This document shows, one piece after another, positions 14,467-23,211 of a stretch of 62,235 nt of DNA. Origin of the DNA: Alphaproteobacteria bacterium (GTDB lineage: Bacteria; Pseudomonadota; Alphaproteobacteria; UBA8366; Aestuariispiraceae); the NCBI GenBank assembly GCA_030065235.1, contig JASJDC010000014.1:1-62235 (forward strand). Direction: 5' to 3'. Position 1 is the stretch's first letter. Each line of letters opens with the position of its first letter. Position numbers and translations under genes: made by a program. The notes under the pieces were generated by a model, which saw only the letters and a list, made by a program, of their open reading frames with translations, did no database searches and had not been told where the DNA came from.

Positions 14467-15176
14467 CCGAAGGTTCGAAACATGAGACGACCTGCGCGGC
14501 GGCCGCCGCCGAGTCCGTTATGATCGGCCCTGTGGACCGTCGACGCGCAATGGCCGGATTGTCGGGCGGCGTCGCAGCGCTTGGACTCGCAGGATGCTCG
14601 GTCGAGCTTCCGGGCTCGGGCGAACAGGCCCGGGTCTTTGTCCTGTCGCCCAAGAGCACTTTCGGGGAAGAAACGCCTGCTGTGGACTGGCAGTTGCTGA
14701 TTGCGCCGCCAGAGGCCGCGGCCGGGTTGGATACGGTGCGCATCGCCCTACGCCAGACCGAGATTGAGCTGCAATATTTCGCGGGCGCCGCTTGGACGGA
14801 CACCGCTACGAAGATGGTCGAGCGGCTGTTGATCGAATCTTTCGAGAATTCCGGCAAGATCGTATCGGTCGGCCGTCAGGCGGTCGGCCTACGCGCGAAT
14901 TTCATCTTGGTCACCGACCTGCGCGAGTTTCAGGCCGAATATGAGGGCAAGGGGCCGGGTGAGGCCCCGGATGTACGGATTCGTCTTAACGCAAAGCTTG
15001 TCAAGATGCCGCAGCGTGTGATTGTGTCCTCCCAAACCGTCGAACGCGTCGCGCCGGCGGCGGGGTCGGACCTGATCGGCGTGGTGCGCGGCTTCGACGA
15101 GGCCCTCGGCAAAGTCATGAAGCGGCTCGTGGAATGGACCTTGGCGGAAGGCCAAACCCATATCGCCGACACTTAG
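14463..15176 (+). CDS. ABC-type transport auxiliary lipoprotein (PqiC/ABC_trans_aux family)
   Basis: Outer-membrane or periplasmic lipoprotein associated with MCE transporters. The first 20 residues from ATG 14463 are polar. A classical lipoprotein signal starts at the second ATG (14521): arginines, a short hydrophobic stretch and a LGLAGC lipobox. Either start is possible; the first overlaps the mlaD stop (ATGA). The mature part matches the family pattern of VDWQLLIAPPEAA and an alternating strand/helix with ALGKVMKRLVEW at the end. It completes the operon mlaE-mlaF-mlaD-aux. Confidence 0.85.
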   Translation: MTEGSKHETTCAAAAAESVMIGPVDRRRAMAGLSGGVAALGLAGCSVELPGSGEQARVFVLSPKSTFGEETPAVDWQLLIAPPEAAAGLDTVRIALRQTEIELQYFAGAAWTDTATKMVERLLIESFENSGKIVSVGRQAVGLRANFILVTDLREFQAEYEGKGPGEAPDVRIRLNAKLVKMPQRVIVSSQTVERVAPAAGSDLIGVVRGFDEALGKVMKRLVEWTLAEGQTHIADT

Positions 15177-15186
15177 ACACAGGAAT

Positions 15187-15205
15187 GCACGGCGGGACGC
15201 CGTGC
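15187..15205 (+). other. Perfect 7-bp hairpin in the leader of the aminotransferase gene
   Basis: GCACGGC and GCCGTGC flank a five-base loop. It sits 11 bases after the auxiliary-lipoprotein stop and 20 bases before the aminotransferase ATG. No T-run follows, so it is not a standard intrinsic terminator. It may be an attenuating or stabilising structure. Confidence 0.45.
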
Positions 15206-15224
15206 GTAGGAGCGCAGATAAGCC

Positions 15225-16565
15225 ATGACCCATATATTGCATCGCAGCGCGCAATCGACGTGGCCGGTCGCGGCCAAGGGAGACGGCGTCTATATCGTCG
15301 ATGCGGCGGGCAACCGTTATCTCGACGCGAGCGGCGGCGCGGCGGTGTCCTGTCTCGGCCATAGCCACGCTAAAGTGACCGAGGCGATCAAGGCGCAGAT
15401 CGATGAAATCGCCTTCGCCCATACCGGCTTCTTCACGAACAAGGCCTACGAAGATCTGGCGGATTTCATGGCGCTGCGCGCGCCCGGCGATCTAAACTAT
15501 CTTTATGCAGTTTCCAGCGGGTCGGAGGCGATGGAGGCGACGCTGAAGGTTGCGCGCCAATACTATCTCGAACGCGGCGAGCCGAAGCGGCGGAATTTTA
15601 TCACCCGCCGTCAAAGCTACCACGGCAACACGCTGGGCGCGCTGGCGATCGGCGGAAACATGTGGCGGCGCGAAAAGTTCGACCCGATCCTGATCGACGC
15701 GAACTACGTTTCGCCCTGCTACCCCTATCGCGACCGCCGAGACGACGAGAGTGAAGAGGCGTACGGTTTGCGGATCGCCGACGAGTTGGAGGAGCGGATC
15801 CGGGAGTTGGGCCCCGAGACGGTCATCGCCTTCGTCGCCGAGACGGTGGTCGGCGCGACCTCGGGCGTGTTGGTCCCGGTTCCGGGCTATCTGAAACGCG
15901 TCCGCGAGATTTGCGACCGTTATGACATTTTGCTGATTCTCGACGAGGTGATGTGCGGCATGGGCCGGACCGGCACGCTGTTCGCCTGCGAACAGGATGA
16001 TGTTGTCCCCGATATCGTCGCCGTCGCGAAAGGGTTGGGCGCCGGCTATCAGCCGATCGGGGCGATGATGTGCACGACCCGGATCGTCGATACGATCTGC
16101 GGCGGTTCCGGCTTCTTCCAGCACGGCCATACCTATATGGGCCATCCGACCGCTTGCGCCGCGGCGCTTGCCGTGCACACCGCGATCGAGGACGAGGATC
16201 TGCTGGCGAATGTGCGCGACAAAGGCGCCAAGCTTCATGACGCCCTGACCGCGCGGTTCGGCAATCACCCCTATGTCGGCGACATCAGGGGGCGCGGCCT
16301 GTTCCGGGCGATGGAGCTGGTCGCTGACCGGGCCAGCAAAGAGCCGCTCGATCCCGGGCTGGCGATCCATGGCAAGATCAAGAAGAACGCCATGGCGGAG
16401 GGCCTGATGTGCTATCCCGGCGGCGGCACCATCGACGGCAAGCGTGGCGCTCATGTCCTGCTCGCCCCGCCCTTTATCATTGATGACGGCCATGTCGCGG
16501 AAATCGTCGACAAGTTGGACCGCGCCATGGCCGCCGCCTTCGCCGAGGCCGGCCTGCCGGTCTGA
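15225..16565 (+). CDS. Class III PLP-dependent aminotransferase
   Basis: Omega- or beta-amino-acid transaminase of fold type I. It has the family's glycine-rich SSGSEAMEATLKVARQY phosphate-binding region, LILDEVMCGMGRTG (Asp contacting the pyridine nitrogen) and Lys269 in AVAKGLGAGYQP as Schiff-base lysine. At 446 residues it is full length. The amino donor cannot be read from the sequence. The next gene, 17 bases on, encodes a beta-keto acid cleavage enzyme, so the pair may work in sequence: transamination giving a beta-keto acid, then thioclastic cleavage with acetyl-CoA. A 7-bp hairpin lies in the leader. Confidence 0.9.
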   Translation: MTHILHRSAQSTWPVAAKGDGVYIVDAAGNRYLDASGGAAVSCLGHSHAKVTEAIKAQIDEIAFAHTGFFTNKAYEDLADFMALRAPGDLNYLYAVSSGSEAMEATLKVARQYYLERGEPKRRNFITRRQSYHGNTLGALAIGGNMWRREKFDPILIDANYVSPCYPYRDRRDDESEEAYGLRIADELEERIRELGPETVIAFVAETVVGATSGVLVPVPGYLKRVREICDRYDILLILDEVMCGMGRTGTLFACEQDDVVPDIVAVAKGLGAGYQPIGAMMCTTRIVDTICGGSGFFQHGHTYMGHPTACAAALAVHTAIEDEDLLANVRDKGAKLHDALTARFGNHPYVGDIRGRGLFRAMELVADRASKEPLDPGLAIHGKIKKNAMAEGLMCYPGGGTIDGKRGAHVLLAPPFIIDDGHVAEIVDKLDRAMAAAFAEAGLPV

Positions 16566-16582
16566 CAGTTTCAGGAGCATTC

Positions 16583-17437
16583 ATGACAGGCCGGTTCGAG
16601 ACGCCGCTGGTGATCGCCGTGGCGCCGAACGGCGCGCGCAAGACGAAGGCGGATCACCCCGCCCTGCCGATCACGCCGGATGAATTGGCGCGCACGGCTG
16701 CCGCTTGCGCCGAGGCCGGGGCCGCGATGATCCATCTCCATGTGCGAGACGAGAAAGACGGTCACAGTCTGGACGTCGCGCGCTACCGAGCCGCGATCGC
16801 GGCCATCGAAGCGGCGGTCGGCGACCGGATCGTCATCCAGATCACAACAGAGGCGGTTGGGATCTACACACCGGAACAGCAGCGCGCCGTCGTCCGCGCG
16901 GTTCGCCCGCCCGCCGCGTCGCTCGCGGTCCGCGAGCTCTGCCCGGACGAAGAGTCGGTCGCCGAGGCTGCGGATTTTTTCGCCTGGATGGCGCAAGAGC
17001 GCGTGCATCCGCAATTCATCCTCTACGCGCCGGAGGACGCCGTCTGGTTCAACCAGTTGCGCAAGCGCGGCGTCATCCCGTGGGAGACGCCGACACTCCT
17101 CTATGTCCTCGGGCGTTACACGAAGGGTCAGGTTTCCCAGCCCACGGACCTGCTGCCGTTCCTCGCCGAGGAAGAATCGTCGCGGCCTGAGGACGCGGCG
17201 CCGCCGCATTGGGCGATCTGCGCCTTCGGGCCGCTGGAGGGCGCCTGCGCCCTCGCCGCCGCGGCGCTGAACGGCCATGCGCGGGTCGGGTTCGAGAATA
17301 ATACGCTGTTGTCGGACGGATCGACCGCGCCCGACAACGCCGCCCTTGTCGCGCAAGTCGTCGCCGGCGCCGCCCTGATCGGCCGACCGATCGCGACAGC
17401 GGCGGAGACGCGCGCGCTCTGGGGCGTCGCGCGCTGA
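16583..17437 (+). CDS. Beta-keto acid cleavage enzyme (BKACE, DUF849)
   Basis: Zinc-dependent enzyme of the Kce family, which condenses a beta-keto acid with acetyl-CoA and yields acetoacetate plus a new acyl-CoA. The zinc ligands His51 and His53 (IHLHVRDE) and Glu238 (VGFENN) are present, and the fold is the expected TIM barrel of 284 residues. Family members act on 3-keto-5-aminohexanoate, dehydrocarnitine and other substrates, so specificity needs pocket residues. It sits 17 bases after a class III aminotransferase on the same strand. No kdd, kamA or CoA-transferase gene is visible. Confidence 0.92.
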   Translation: MTGRFETPLVIAVAPNGARKTKADHPALPITPDELARTAAACAEAGAAMIHLHVRDEKDGHSLDVARYRAAIAAIEAAVGDRIVIQITTEAVGIYTPEQQRAVVRAVRPPAASLAVRELCPDEESVAEAADFFAWMAQERVHPQFILYAPEDAVWFNQLRKRGVIPWETPTLLYVLGRYTKGQVSQPTDLLPFLAEEESSRPEDAAPPHWAICAFGPLEGACALAAAALNGHARVGFENNTLLSDGSTAPDNAALVAQVVAGAALIGRPIATAAETRALWGVAR

Positions 17438-17444
17438 CGCCGGG

Positions 17445-18302
17445 CTATTCCGGGGCTGGCTCGGCCGTTTCGATGATCGGCGTCAGCCCGCGGTTCAGGA
17501 AGCTCAGATAGAACAGATCGGCTTCTTCGACCCCGCAGTCGGCGCAGGGCGCGTCTTCCGGGGCGTTTGGACCGGGCGCGACGCTGACCCGCGCGCCTTT
17601 CGCGTCCAAGATCGTGTAGCGCCAATTGCCGTTCGCCGTGTTGAAGCCGCGCGGCATTTTCTCGACCAGCAGCGTCTCGCCCGGCGAGACGACGCCATTC
17701 TCGTCGACAATGAAGCCGATGGCGGACAGCGCCGCGCCGATCGGGAAGCCTCGGTCGCGCTGCGTCGGCGGCGGCTGTTCCAGCCCAAGCGCGCGTGGAT
17801 TGGCGTAAATCGCGGCCATCCGGTCGGGCGCGTCCGGGAAGGCGAAGGGCGCGTCCGGCGTCCGAGTCCAGTCCCAGAGAGCGCGTGCGAGCGCGTGCCG
17901 ACTGTTTTCGAAGGAAGCGGCGATCTGAGGTTCGATACAGGCGAAGGCGGATTCCGCTTCGGCGTCATTCAGGACGCCGACCTCCGCCGCCGGGTTTTCG
18001 GCGAAGCGTTGAATGGTGCAGCCCGGCCCGCCGGCCGCGTCGTCTTCCTGCGGCGCCAAGCTTCCGTCCGGTGTGATGATTTGGGGCGCGGCCTGCGCTT
18101 CGGGAGGAAGCTGCTCCGTCCGAATGCGTTCCCGCCATTCCGGCTCGCTGGCGCAGCCCGTCAGCAGCAGGCAGAGGACGACGAGACCGGCAAAGGCAGG
18201 CCAAGGGCCGCCGCGCGCGGGTCGCAGGGATGGCTCGGTTGGGGCGGGAAATACGGTGATCACAGCGTTCTTACGGCTAGGGCGATTCCGCGCGGGCGAC
18301 AA
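17445..18302 (-). CDS. Lipoprotein with a P460-like domain lacking the haem histidine
   Basis: Probable outer-membrane lipoprotein of up to 285 residues. A hydrophobic stretch ends in the lipobox LLLTGC (Cys50); an in-frame GTG nearer the signal may be the real start. The C-terminal half resembles the cytochrome P460 fold: YANPRALG, SPGETLLVEKMPRGFN, NWRYTILDAKG and ADLFYLSFLNRG. Where P460 proteins have CxxCH, this one reads CADCG (253-257), so the haem-ligating histidine is replaced. A missing haem or a different ligand is the inference. The role is unknown. It converges with the BKACE gene, with 7 bases between stops. Confidence 0.6.
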   Translation of the reverse strand: MSPARNRPSRKNAVITVFPAPTEPSLRPARGGPWPAFAGLVVLCLLLTGCASEPEWRERIRTEQLPPEAQAAPQIITPDGSLAPQEDDAAGGPGCTIQRFAENPAAEVGVLNDAEAESAFACIEPQIAASFENSRHALARALWDWTRTPDAPFAFPDAPDRMAAIYANPRALGLEQPPPTQRDRGFPIGAALSAIGFIVDENGVVSPGETLLVEKMPRGFNTANGNWRYTILDAKGARVSVAPGPNAPEDAPCADCGVEEADLFYLSFLNRGLTPIIETAEPAPE

Positions 18303-18320
18303 TGGACGCCGTGTGTGCGC

Positions 18321-18707
18321 TTAACCCGGGTCGACCGGTCGGCGGAGACACAGGATCGCCAGGCTGAGCCAGCCGAGGATGAAGGCGCCGCCGCCAATCG
18401 GCGCAAAGACGGTAATCCAGCGGATCTCGAAGAACGCGCGCAGGTACAGGGCGCCGCAGAACAGAACCACGCCGAGGCACAGCAGCGCGGCCGGTAGGAT
18501 CAATTTCGGCGGCGGTTTGGCGGTGCGGGCGAGCGTCCCGATCGCGATCAGGCCCAGCCCATGCCAGAACTGAAACCGCGACGCCGTTTCGACCCAGGCC
18601 AGTGCTTGCGGCGTCAGGTCTCTTTCAAGCGCGTGCGCGGCGGCTGCGGCCATGGCGACGGCGAGCCCGGCGAACAACGCGCCGACGACGAGGGGCCAGC
18701 GCATCAC
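18321..18707 (-). CDS. DUF423 small membrane protein
   Basis: Integral membrane protein of 128 residues with four predicted hydrophobic segments. Family signatures are AAAAHALE near the N-terminus, QFWHGLGLIAIG in the middle and APIGGGAFILGWLSLAI at the end, typical of YgdD/DUF423 proteins. No function is established for the family. It lies 18 bases upstream of the P460-like lipoprotein start on the same strand, so the two may be co-transcribed. Confidence 0.88.
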   Translation of the reverse strand: MMRWPLVVGALFAGLAVAMAAAAAHALERDLTPQALAWVETASRFQFWHGLGLIAIGTLARTAKPPPKLILPAALLCLGVVLFCGALYLRAFFEIRWITVFAPIGGGAFILGWLSLAILCLRRPVDPG

Positions 18708-18828
18708 GGTCTTGCCCCTGACATGGGCGCCGCGTCAGCCGGCACGGCCCAGATGCAACAGGTCGTCATGGCCGGCGCCGCAGATCGGGATCAATGGGTT
18801 GGGAAGGAGGAGGTGCGAAAGAGTAAGC

Positions 18829-19395
18829 CTAAGCGAACTGATCGACAATCTGACCCAATTCACGGCTTTGAGCGGACAGGACGTCATTATCCTGATTACC
18901 CTCGATCTCGCTAGAATCGTTCTCATTCTCCGCCACTTGGTTGGTGGCGTCCACGGCTTCATCCGCCTCTTCCGCGGCCGCGACCCCCGCTGCGCGCTCC
19001 GTCGCCGCGGCGGCGGCGGTCTCAAGCGCGGACGGTTCGTCGGCTGCCGCCGTGAAGGCCGAAACGCGGGTCTGATCGTCTTGGTCGGTCGCGCTGTTTT
19101 CGTTCGAGGCCGCGGCGAGCAAGTCTTGGGCCTCGGCGCTCAGAGTCACGACATCTTCAATGAAGCGGCCCGGGGCCGGCGCGCCCTCGCCGACATTGAC
19201 GCTGGTCTCGTCGAGTGCGGGCGTGATTTCCGGCGTCGGGAAGCCGCGGACGATGGCGCCGGCCGGGTCGGACTCCGCCGCGCGCGCCGCGTCAGACGCG
19301 CTTAAAGCCCGGATGTTCGGCTCCTCTTCGGAGACGACCTGCGTCCGACTGGTTGGCGCGCCAAACGCGCTGGTGAGACCGGCGATATCCGCCAT
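18829..19395 (-). CDS. Disordered acidic protein of unknown function
   Basis: Not recognised. The 188-residue product begins MADIAGLTSAFG and is dominated by Ala, Glu, Ser and Asp with almost no hydrophobic core, so it is probably intrinsically disordered. One short ordered-looking segment, RFIEDVVTLSAEAQDLLAA, resembles a motif seen in small alphaproteobacterial proteins, but I cannot name the family. It has no signal peptide or cysteine. The 222-base upstream gap contains no clear promoter that I can assign. A 121-base gap separates it from DUF423 downstream. Confidence 0.6.
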   Translation of the reverse strand: MADIAGLTSAFGAPTSRTQVVSEEEPNIRALSASDAARAAESDPAGAIVRGFPTPEITPALDETSVNVGEGAPAPGRFIEDVVTLSAEAQDLLAAASNENSATDQDDQTRVSAFTAAADEPSALETAAAAATERAAGVAAAEEADEAVDATNQVAENENDSSEIEGNQDNDVLSAQSRELGQIVDQFA

Positions 19396-19617
19396 TTCTC
19401 AACTCCCTCGGGCGCCGCTTACCCAACCGGTCCCGCCGCTGCCGATACGTCGCCCGGACATATACCGAGCAGCATCGACTATTACCATTCAGAAATATAG
19501 CGAGGCCGCTGTGAAATTGCAAGATCGCGCTGCTGCTACGCAATCGTGGCGGCGCGGGCTAAGCGCCTGATATCGTTTGGAATGGCCGCTTATCCACAGG
19601 TCGACGTCGGCCCGCGC

Positions 19618-20544
19618 CTATTCCCGCGCTTGCGGGTCGAGCGCGTCCTGCAGCCCGTCGCCGAGAAAGTTGAAGGCGATGACGGTGACGAAAATCATCA
19701 GGCCGGGCCAGAGCGCCAGCGCCGGCGTGTCCCAGATCACCTCCTGCGCGTTGGTCAGCATCGCGCCCCAGGTCGGCGTCGGCGGCTGAATGCCGAGCCC
19801 GAGGAAGCTGAGAACCGACTCGAACAGGATCACATTGCCGACCGACAGGGTGGTGGCGACGACCAAGGGTCCGGAGACATTGGGCAGGATGTGGACCGCG
19901 ATGATGCGCAGCGGAGTCGAGCCCTGGGCCCGCGCCGCGCGAACGAAATCGCGCCGCCGCAAGGACAAGGTCTCGGCCCGCACCAGCCGTGCCACCGTCG
20001 TCCAGCCGACCAGAGCGATGATCGCGACAATGCGGATCATGCCCGCTTCTGATGACGCGGCCGCCTCTGCTGAGAGCCCGAGTTTGGTCAGATCGATCGC
20101 CGCCAGCACGATCAGCAGGGGCAGCAGCGGCAGCGAGATGATCGCGTCGGTGATTCGCATCAGGACCGTGTCGATGGCGCCGCCGAAATAGCCGGCGATC
20201 AGGCCGATCACAGCGCCGATCAGCCCGGTCAGCACAGCGGTGGAGAGCCCGACCGCGAGCGAGACCTGACCGCCATAGAGCAGCCGAACGAAGACGTCGC
20301 GCCCGACCTCGTCAGTGCCCAGCAGATGCGCGCCGCCCGGCGGCGCCAGCCGGTTGAACAGGTCGGCCGCGTCGCCGCTGACGCCCAACTGCGCCTCCGC
20401 CAGCGGCGCGGCCAGCGCCAATAGGCTCAGTAGGACCAGAATAACGCCGCTGGCCGCCGCCATCCGGTGCCTCAGGAAACGCCGCCAACGCCGCGCCGCA
20501 GGGCTCGCGCTTGGTCGGGACATCGCCGGCGCGTCGGCGCTCAC
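19618..20544 (-). CDS. Dipeptide/oligopeptide ABC permease, DppC-like
   Basis: Inner-membrane permease of the PepT family. An N-terminal segment of the OppC_N type is followed by [17 protein letters not shown] and the EAA loop ([23 protein letters not shown]), then [18 protein letters not shown]. It has 308 residues, the normal length. It overlaps the dppB-like gene by four bases. No ATPase gene (dppD/dppF) follows it; the next minus-strand gene encodes an unrelated disordered protein. Confidence 0.92.
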   Translation of the reverse strand: MSADAPAMSRPSASPAARRWRRFLRHRMAAASGVILVLLSLLALAAPLAEAQLGVSGDAADLFNRLAPPGGAHLLGTDEVGRDVFVRLLYGGQVSLAVGLSTAVLTGLIGAVIGLIAGYFGGAIDTVLMRITDAIISLPLLPLLIVLAAIDLTKLGLSAEAAASSEAGMIRIVAIIALVGWTTVARLVRAETLSLRRRDFVRAARAQGSTPLRIIAVHILPNVSGPLVVATTLSVGNVILFESVLSFLGLGIQPPTPTWGAMLTNAQEVIWDTPALALWPGLMIFVTVIAFNFLGDGLQDALDPQARE

Positions 20545-21506
20545 GCCCGGTCCCCTTTGCCGTAATCGACGCGCGGATCGAGCCCGGCATAGCAGATGTC
20601 GGCCAGGATATTGCCGGCCAGGGTCATCGCCGACGCCAGCAGCAATCCGACCAGCGCCAGGTTGAAATCATTGCCGAGGATTGCGTCATAGATCGTCTTG
20701 CCCATGCCGAGCCACGAGAACATCGTCTCGGTGATCAGGGCGCCGGAAAACAGGGTCCCAAAACTGAGCGCGACGATGGTGATCAGCGGCAGCAGGGCGT
20801 TCCGGAGCGCGTGATTGAACAGGACCCGGCGCATATCGGCGCCCTTGGCGCGCGCGGTGCGGATATAGTCGCGCCGCATCGTCTCCAGCATCGCGCCGCG
20901 CATGAAGCGGATATAGCCGCCGACGCTGCTGAGCGTCAGGACTCCGACCGGCAGAATGGCGTGACGGATCTGGGTCAATATGCCGGCGTCGGCCGGGGCC
21001 TGACCGCTGGCCGGCAACCAGCCGAGCGTGACGCTGAACAGGATGATCGCCAATAGCGCCAGCCAGAAGGGCGGCGCCGAGACGCCGGCGAAACAGAACA
21101 GATTGACGCCGTAATCCAGGCCCGAATGCGGCCGCGCCGCCGCCAACACGCCGATCGGGATCGCGATCAGCAGCGATAGGGTCAGGCTGACGCCCAACAG
21201 AACCGCCGTCGCGCCCAGTCGGGGCAGCACCACATCCACCACCGGCTGGCTGTAAAGCCGTGAGAAGCCGAGATCGCCTTGCAGCGCCGCGACCAGCCAG
21301 GCGGCGTAGCGCTCCAGGATCGGCCGGTCGAGACCGAAGGCCGCTTTCATACGAGCGGCGTCCGCCGGTGTAATGTCCGGATCCGCCGCGACCATGACGT
21401 CAATCGGATCGCCCGGCATCAAGCCGATCATCGCGTAGATCAGGAAGGACAGCGCGAACAGGACCAGAAGGCTCTGCAAAAGCCGGTCGGCCAGGATTCT
21501 CAGCAT
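20541..21506 (-). CDS. Dipeptide/oligopeptide ABC permease, DppB-like
   Basis: First permease of the peptide transporter pair, with 321 residues and six membrane segments. It starts with the family pattern [21 protein letters not shown] and carries the EAA-type loop [23 protein letters not shown], then [12 protein letters not shown]. The gene lies 39 bases downstream of the binding protein stop and overlaps the DppC-like start. Together with its neighbours it defines a nickel/peptide-type importer whose ATPases are not in this stretch. Confidence 0.92.
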   Translation of the reverse strand: MLRILADRLLQSLLVLFALSFLIYAMIGLMPGDPIDVMVAADPDITPADAARMKAAFGLDRPILERYAAWLVAALQGDLGFSRLYSQPVVDVVLPRLGATAVLLGVSLTLSLLIAIPIGVLAAARPHSGLDYGVNLFCFAGVSAPPFWLALLAIILFSVTLGWLPASGQAPADAGILTQIRHAILPVGVLTLSSVGGYIRFMRGAMLETMRRDYIRTARAKGADMRRVLFNHALRNALLPLITIVALSFGTLFSGALITETMFSWLGMGKTIYDAILGNDFNLALVGLLLASAMTLAGNILADICYAGLDPRVDYGKGDRA

Positions 21507-21545
21507 GGATCGGCCGTCGCCGCCGATCGGATCAGGGCGCGCGCC

Positions 21546-23207
21546 TTACTCGGCCACATTCCATTCCTGAACCCAGATGGTGCTCGGAAATTGGTGCCCG
21601 GTCGGCCGCAAGCCGGTCAACCATGTCGGCATAATATGGGCTTGGGCTCGGTAATAGAGCGGCAAGGCCGGCAGATCGGTCGCATAGATCATCTGCATCT
21701 CGTTCCAAAGCGCCTGGTTCGCGTCCTCCTCACAGACCAGTTCCAGATCGTCGATGATCTCGTCCATGCGCGGGTTGCGATAGCTGGTGTAATTCTGGCC
21801 CGACCAACCATTCTCCTCCATCGGAATCTCCTCCGAATGCAGGGTCGACCGCGGGATGTTCTGAGGCGAACTCAGCCAGGCGAACATCGCCATCGAGTCA
21901 TATTGACGTTTCGAGACGGTCTCGCCGAAGAAGACACGCGCCGGCTCGTTCTTGATCCCGACCGCGACGCCGACGTCTTTCCACTGGCTTTGCAGCACCT
22001 GCTGCACCAGTTCCCGCGTCTTGTTGCCGGCCGTGGTGCCGATTTCCAGACGCAGGGTCGCACCCTCCGCATTTCGGCGGACGCCGTCCGGACCGGGCGT
22101 CCAGCCCGCTTCCTCCAGCAGCGCGCGGGCGCGATCCGGGTCAAATGCGTATTTGGGCACGCCGTCATAATAGACCGAATCCAGCGGATTGACGCCGCCA
22201 TGCGCCGTCGGCTGGCGACCGTCGAACAACTGTTTGTTCATCGCCTCCCGGTCGATGGCGTGCAGCAAAGCGCGCCGTACGCGTACATCCTGAAGCAACG
22301 GGTTCTCCAGGTTCAGGTCGATATGCTCGTAGATCAGACCCGACCGGTAGACGATCTGATAGTCGTCGCCATGCCGACGCTCGAAAGACAGAGCCTGATC
22401 GATCGTCAGGCCCAATTCGCCGGCGATCATGTCGATATCGCCGGACAGCAGGTTGGCGGTCAGCGCCGCGGTGTTTTCGATCGCGCGGACAATGATCCGG
22501 TTGAAATGCGGCTTCTGACCGGTCCAGCGCGGGTTGACCTCCAAAGTAATGCTGACGCCGGGCTGCACGCCGGTCACACGGTACGGGCCGTTCCAGAGCG
22601 CCGGGTTGGTCGGGTCCCGGTCATAGGCGGTGCGTTTGCGATAATCGGCTGGAACCTCGAAGGCGGCGCGCTCGATATGTTCGGGGATCAGTTCGAAATC
22701 GGCGAGGCCTTCATAGCTGCAGGAGCGCCGGTCGAGATGCACGGTGAAACGCTTGTCGTCATGGGCGTCGATCGAGAGGATGCGCCGAAAAAGCTCCTGG
22801 TTCGAGACACCGACTTCCGGCGTCCGGCCGACCTCCCAGGTGAACAGGACATCCTTGGTCGTGATCGGCGTGCCGTCGCCCCAGACAGCGTCGTCGCGCA
22901 GCGTGTAATCGACAGCCAATCCGTCCGCGCCGTCCGGCGTCGTCTCGAACCGCGCCGTGCCCTTCTCCAGGTTTGGCAATTCCATGCAGAGCAGGCAGGC
23001 GATCTCCCAATCGTGATCGATGATGGTCAGTTTCTGGCGCGCCATGCCGTTCACATATTCCTTCGACAACATGCTGTCGAAAGAGGGATGCAGGGTGCTG
23101 GGGAACTGGCTGATGCCGATCACCAGCGTATCCTTGGCGTGGCTGACGGCGGGCGCGGTCGCGACGAACAGGGAGACACAGAGGGCGGCGAAACGCGAAA
23201 GGGACAT
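21546..23207 (-). CDS. Peptide ABC transporter substrate-binding protein (SBP_bac_5)
   Basis: Periplasmic binding protein of the DppA/OppA class. ATG 23207 gives a clean Sec signal (MSLSRFAALCVSLFVATAPAVSHA, cut before KD) and has AGGAGG 9 bases upstream; a longer in-frame start at 23231 lacks this. Family segments include YTLRDDAVWGDGTPITTKDVLFTWE, NPALWNGPYRVTG and VRRALLHAIDREAMNKQLFDG. It has 553 residues. Its Shine-Dalgarno overlaps the pyrE stop, so translation of the two may be coupled. Cysteines in CLLCMEL are unusual for a periplasmic binding protein and could form a disulphide. Confidence 0.92.
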   Translation of the reverse strand: MSLSRFAALCVSLFVATAPAVSHAKDTLVIGISQFPSTLHPSFDSMLSKEYVNGMARQKLTIIDHDWEIACLLCMELPNLEKGTARFETTPDGADGLAVDYTLRDDAVWGDGTPITTKDVLFTWEVGRTPEVGVSNQELFRRILSIDAHDDKRFTVHLDRRSCSYEGLADFELIPEHIERAAFEVPADYRKRTAYDRDPTNPALWNGPYRVTGVQPGVSITLEVNPRWTGQKPHFNRIIVRAIENTAALTANLLSGDIDMIAGELGLTIDQALSFERRHGDDYQIVYRSGLIYEHIDLNLENPLLQDVRVRRALLHAIDREAMNKQLFDGRQPTAHGGVNPLDSVYYDGVPKYAFDPDRARALLEEAGWTPGPDGVRRNAEGATLRLEIGTTAGNKTRELVQQVLQSQWKDVGVAVGIKNEPARVFFGETVSKRQYDSMAMFAWLSSPQNIPRSTLHSEEIPMEENGWSGQNYTSYRNPRMDEIIDDLELVCEEDANQALWNEMQMIYATDLPALPLYYRAQAHIMPTWLTGLRPTGHQFPSTIWVQEWNVAE

Positions 23208-23211
23208 GATC

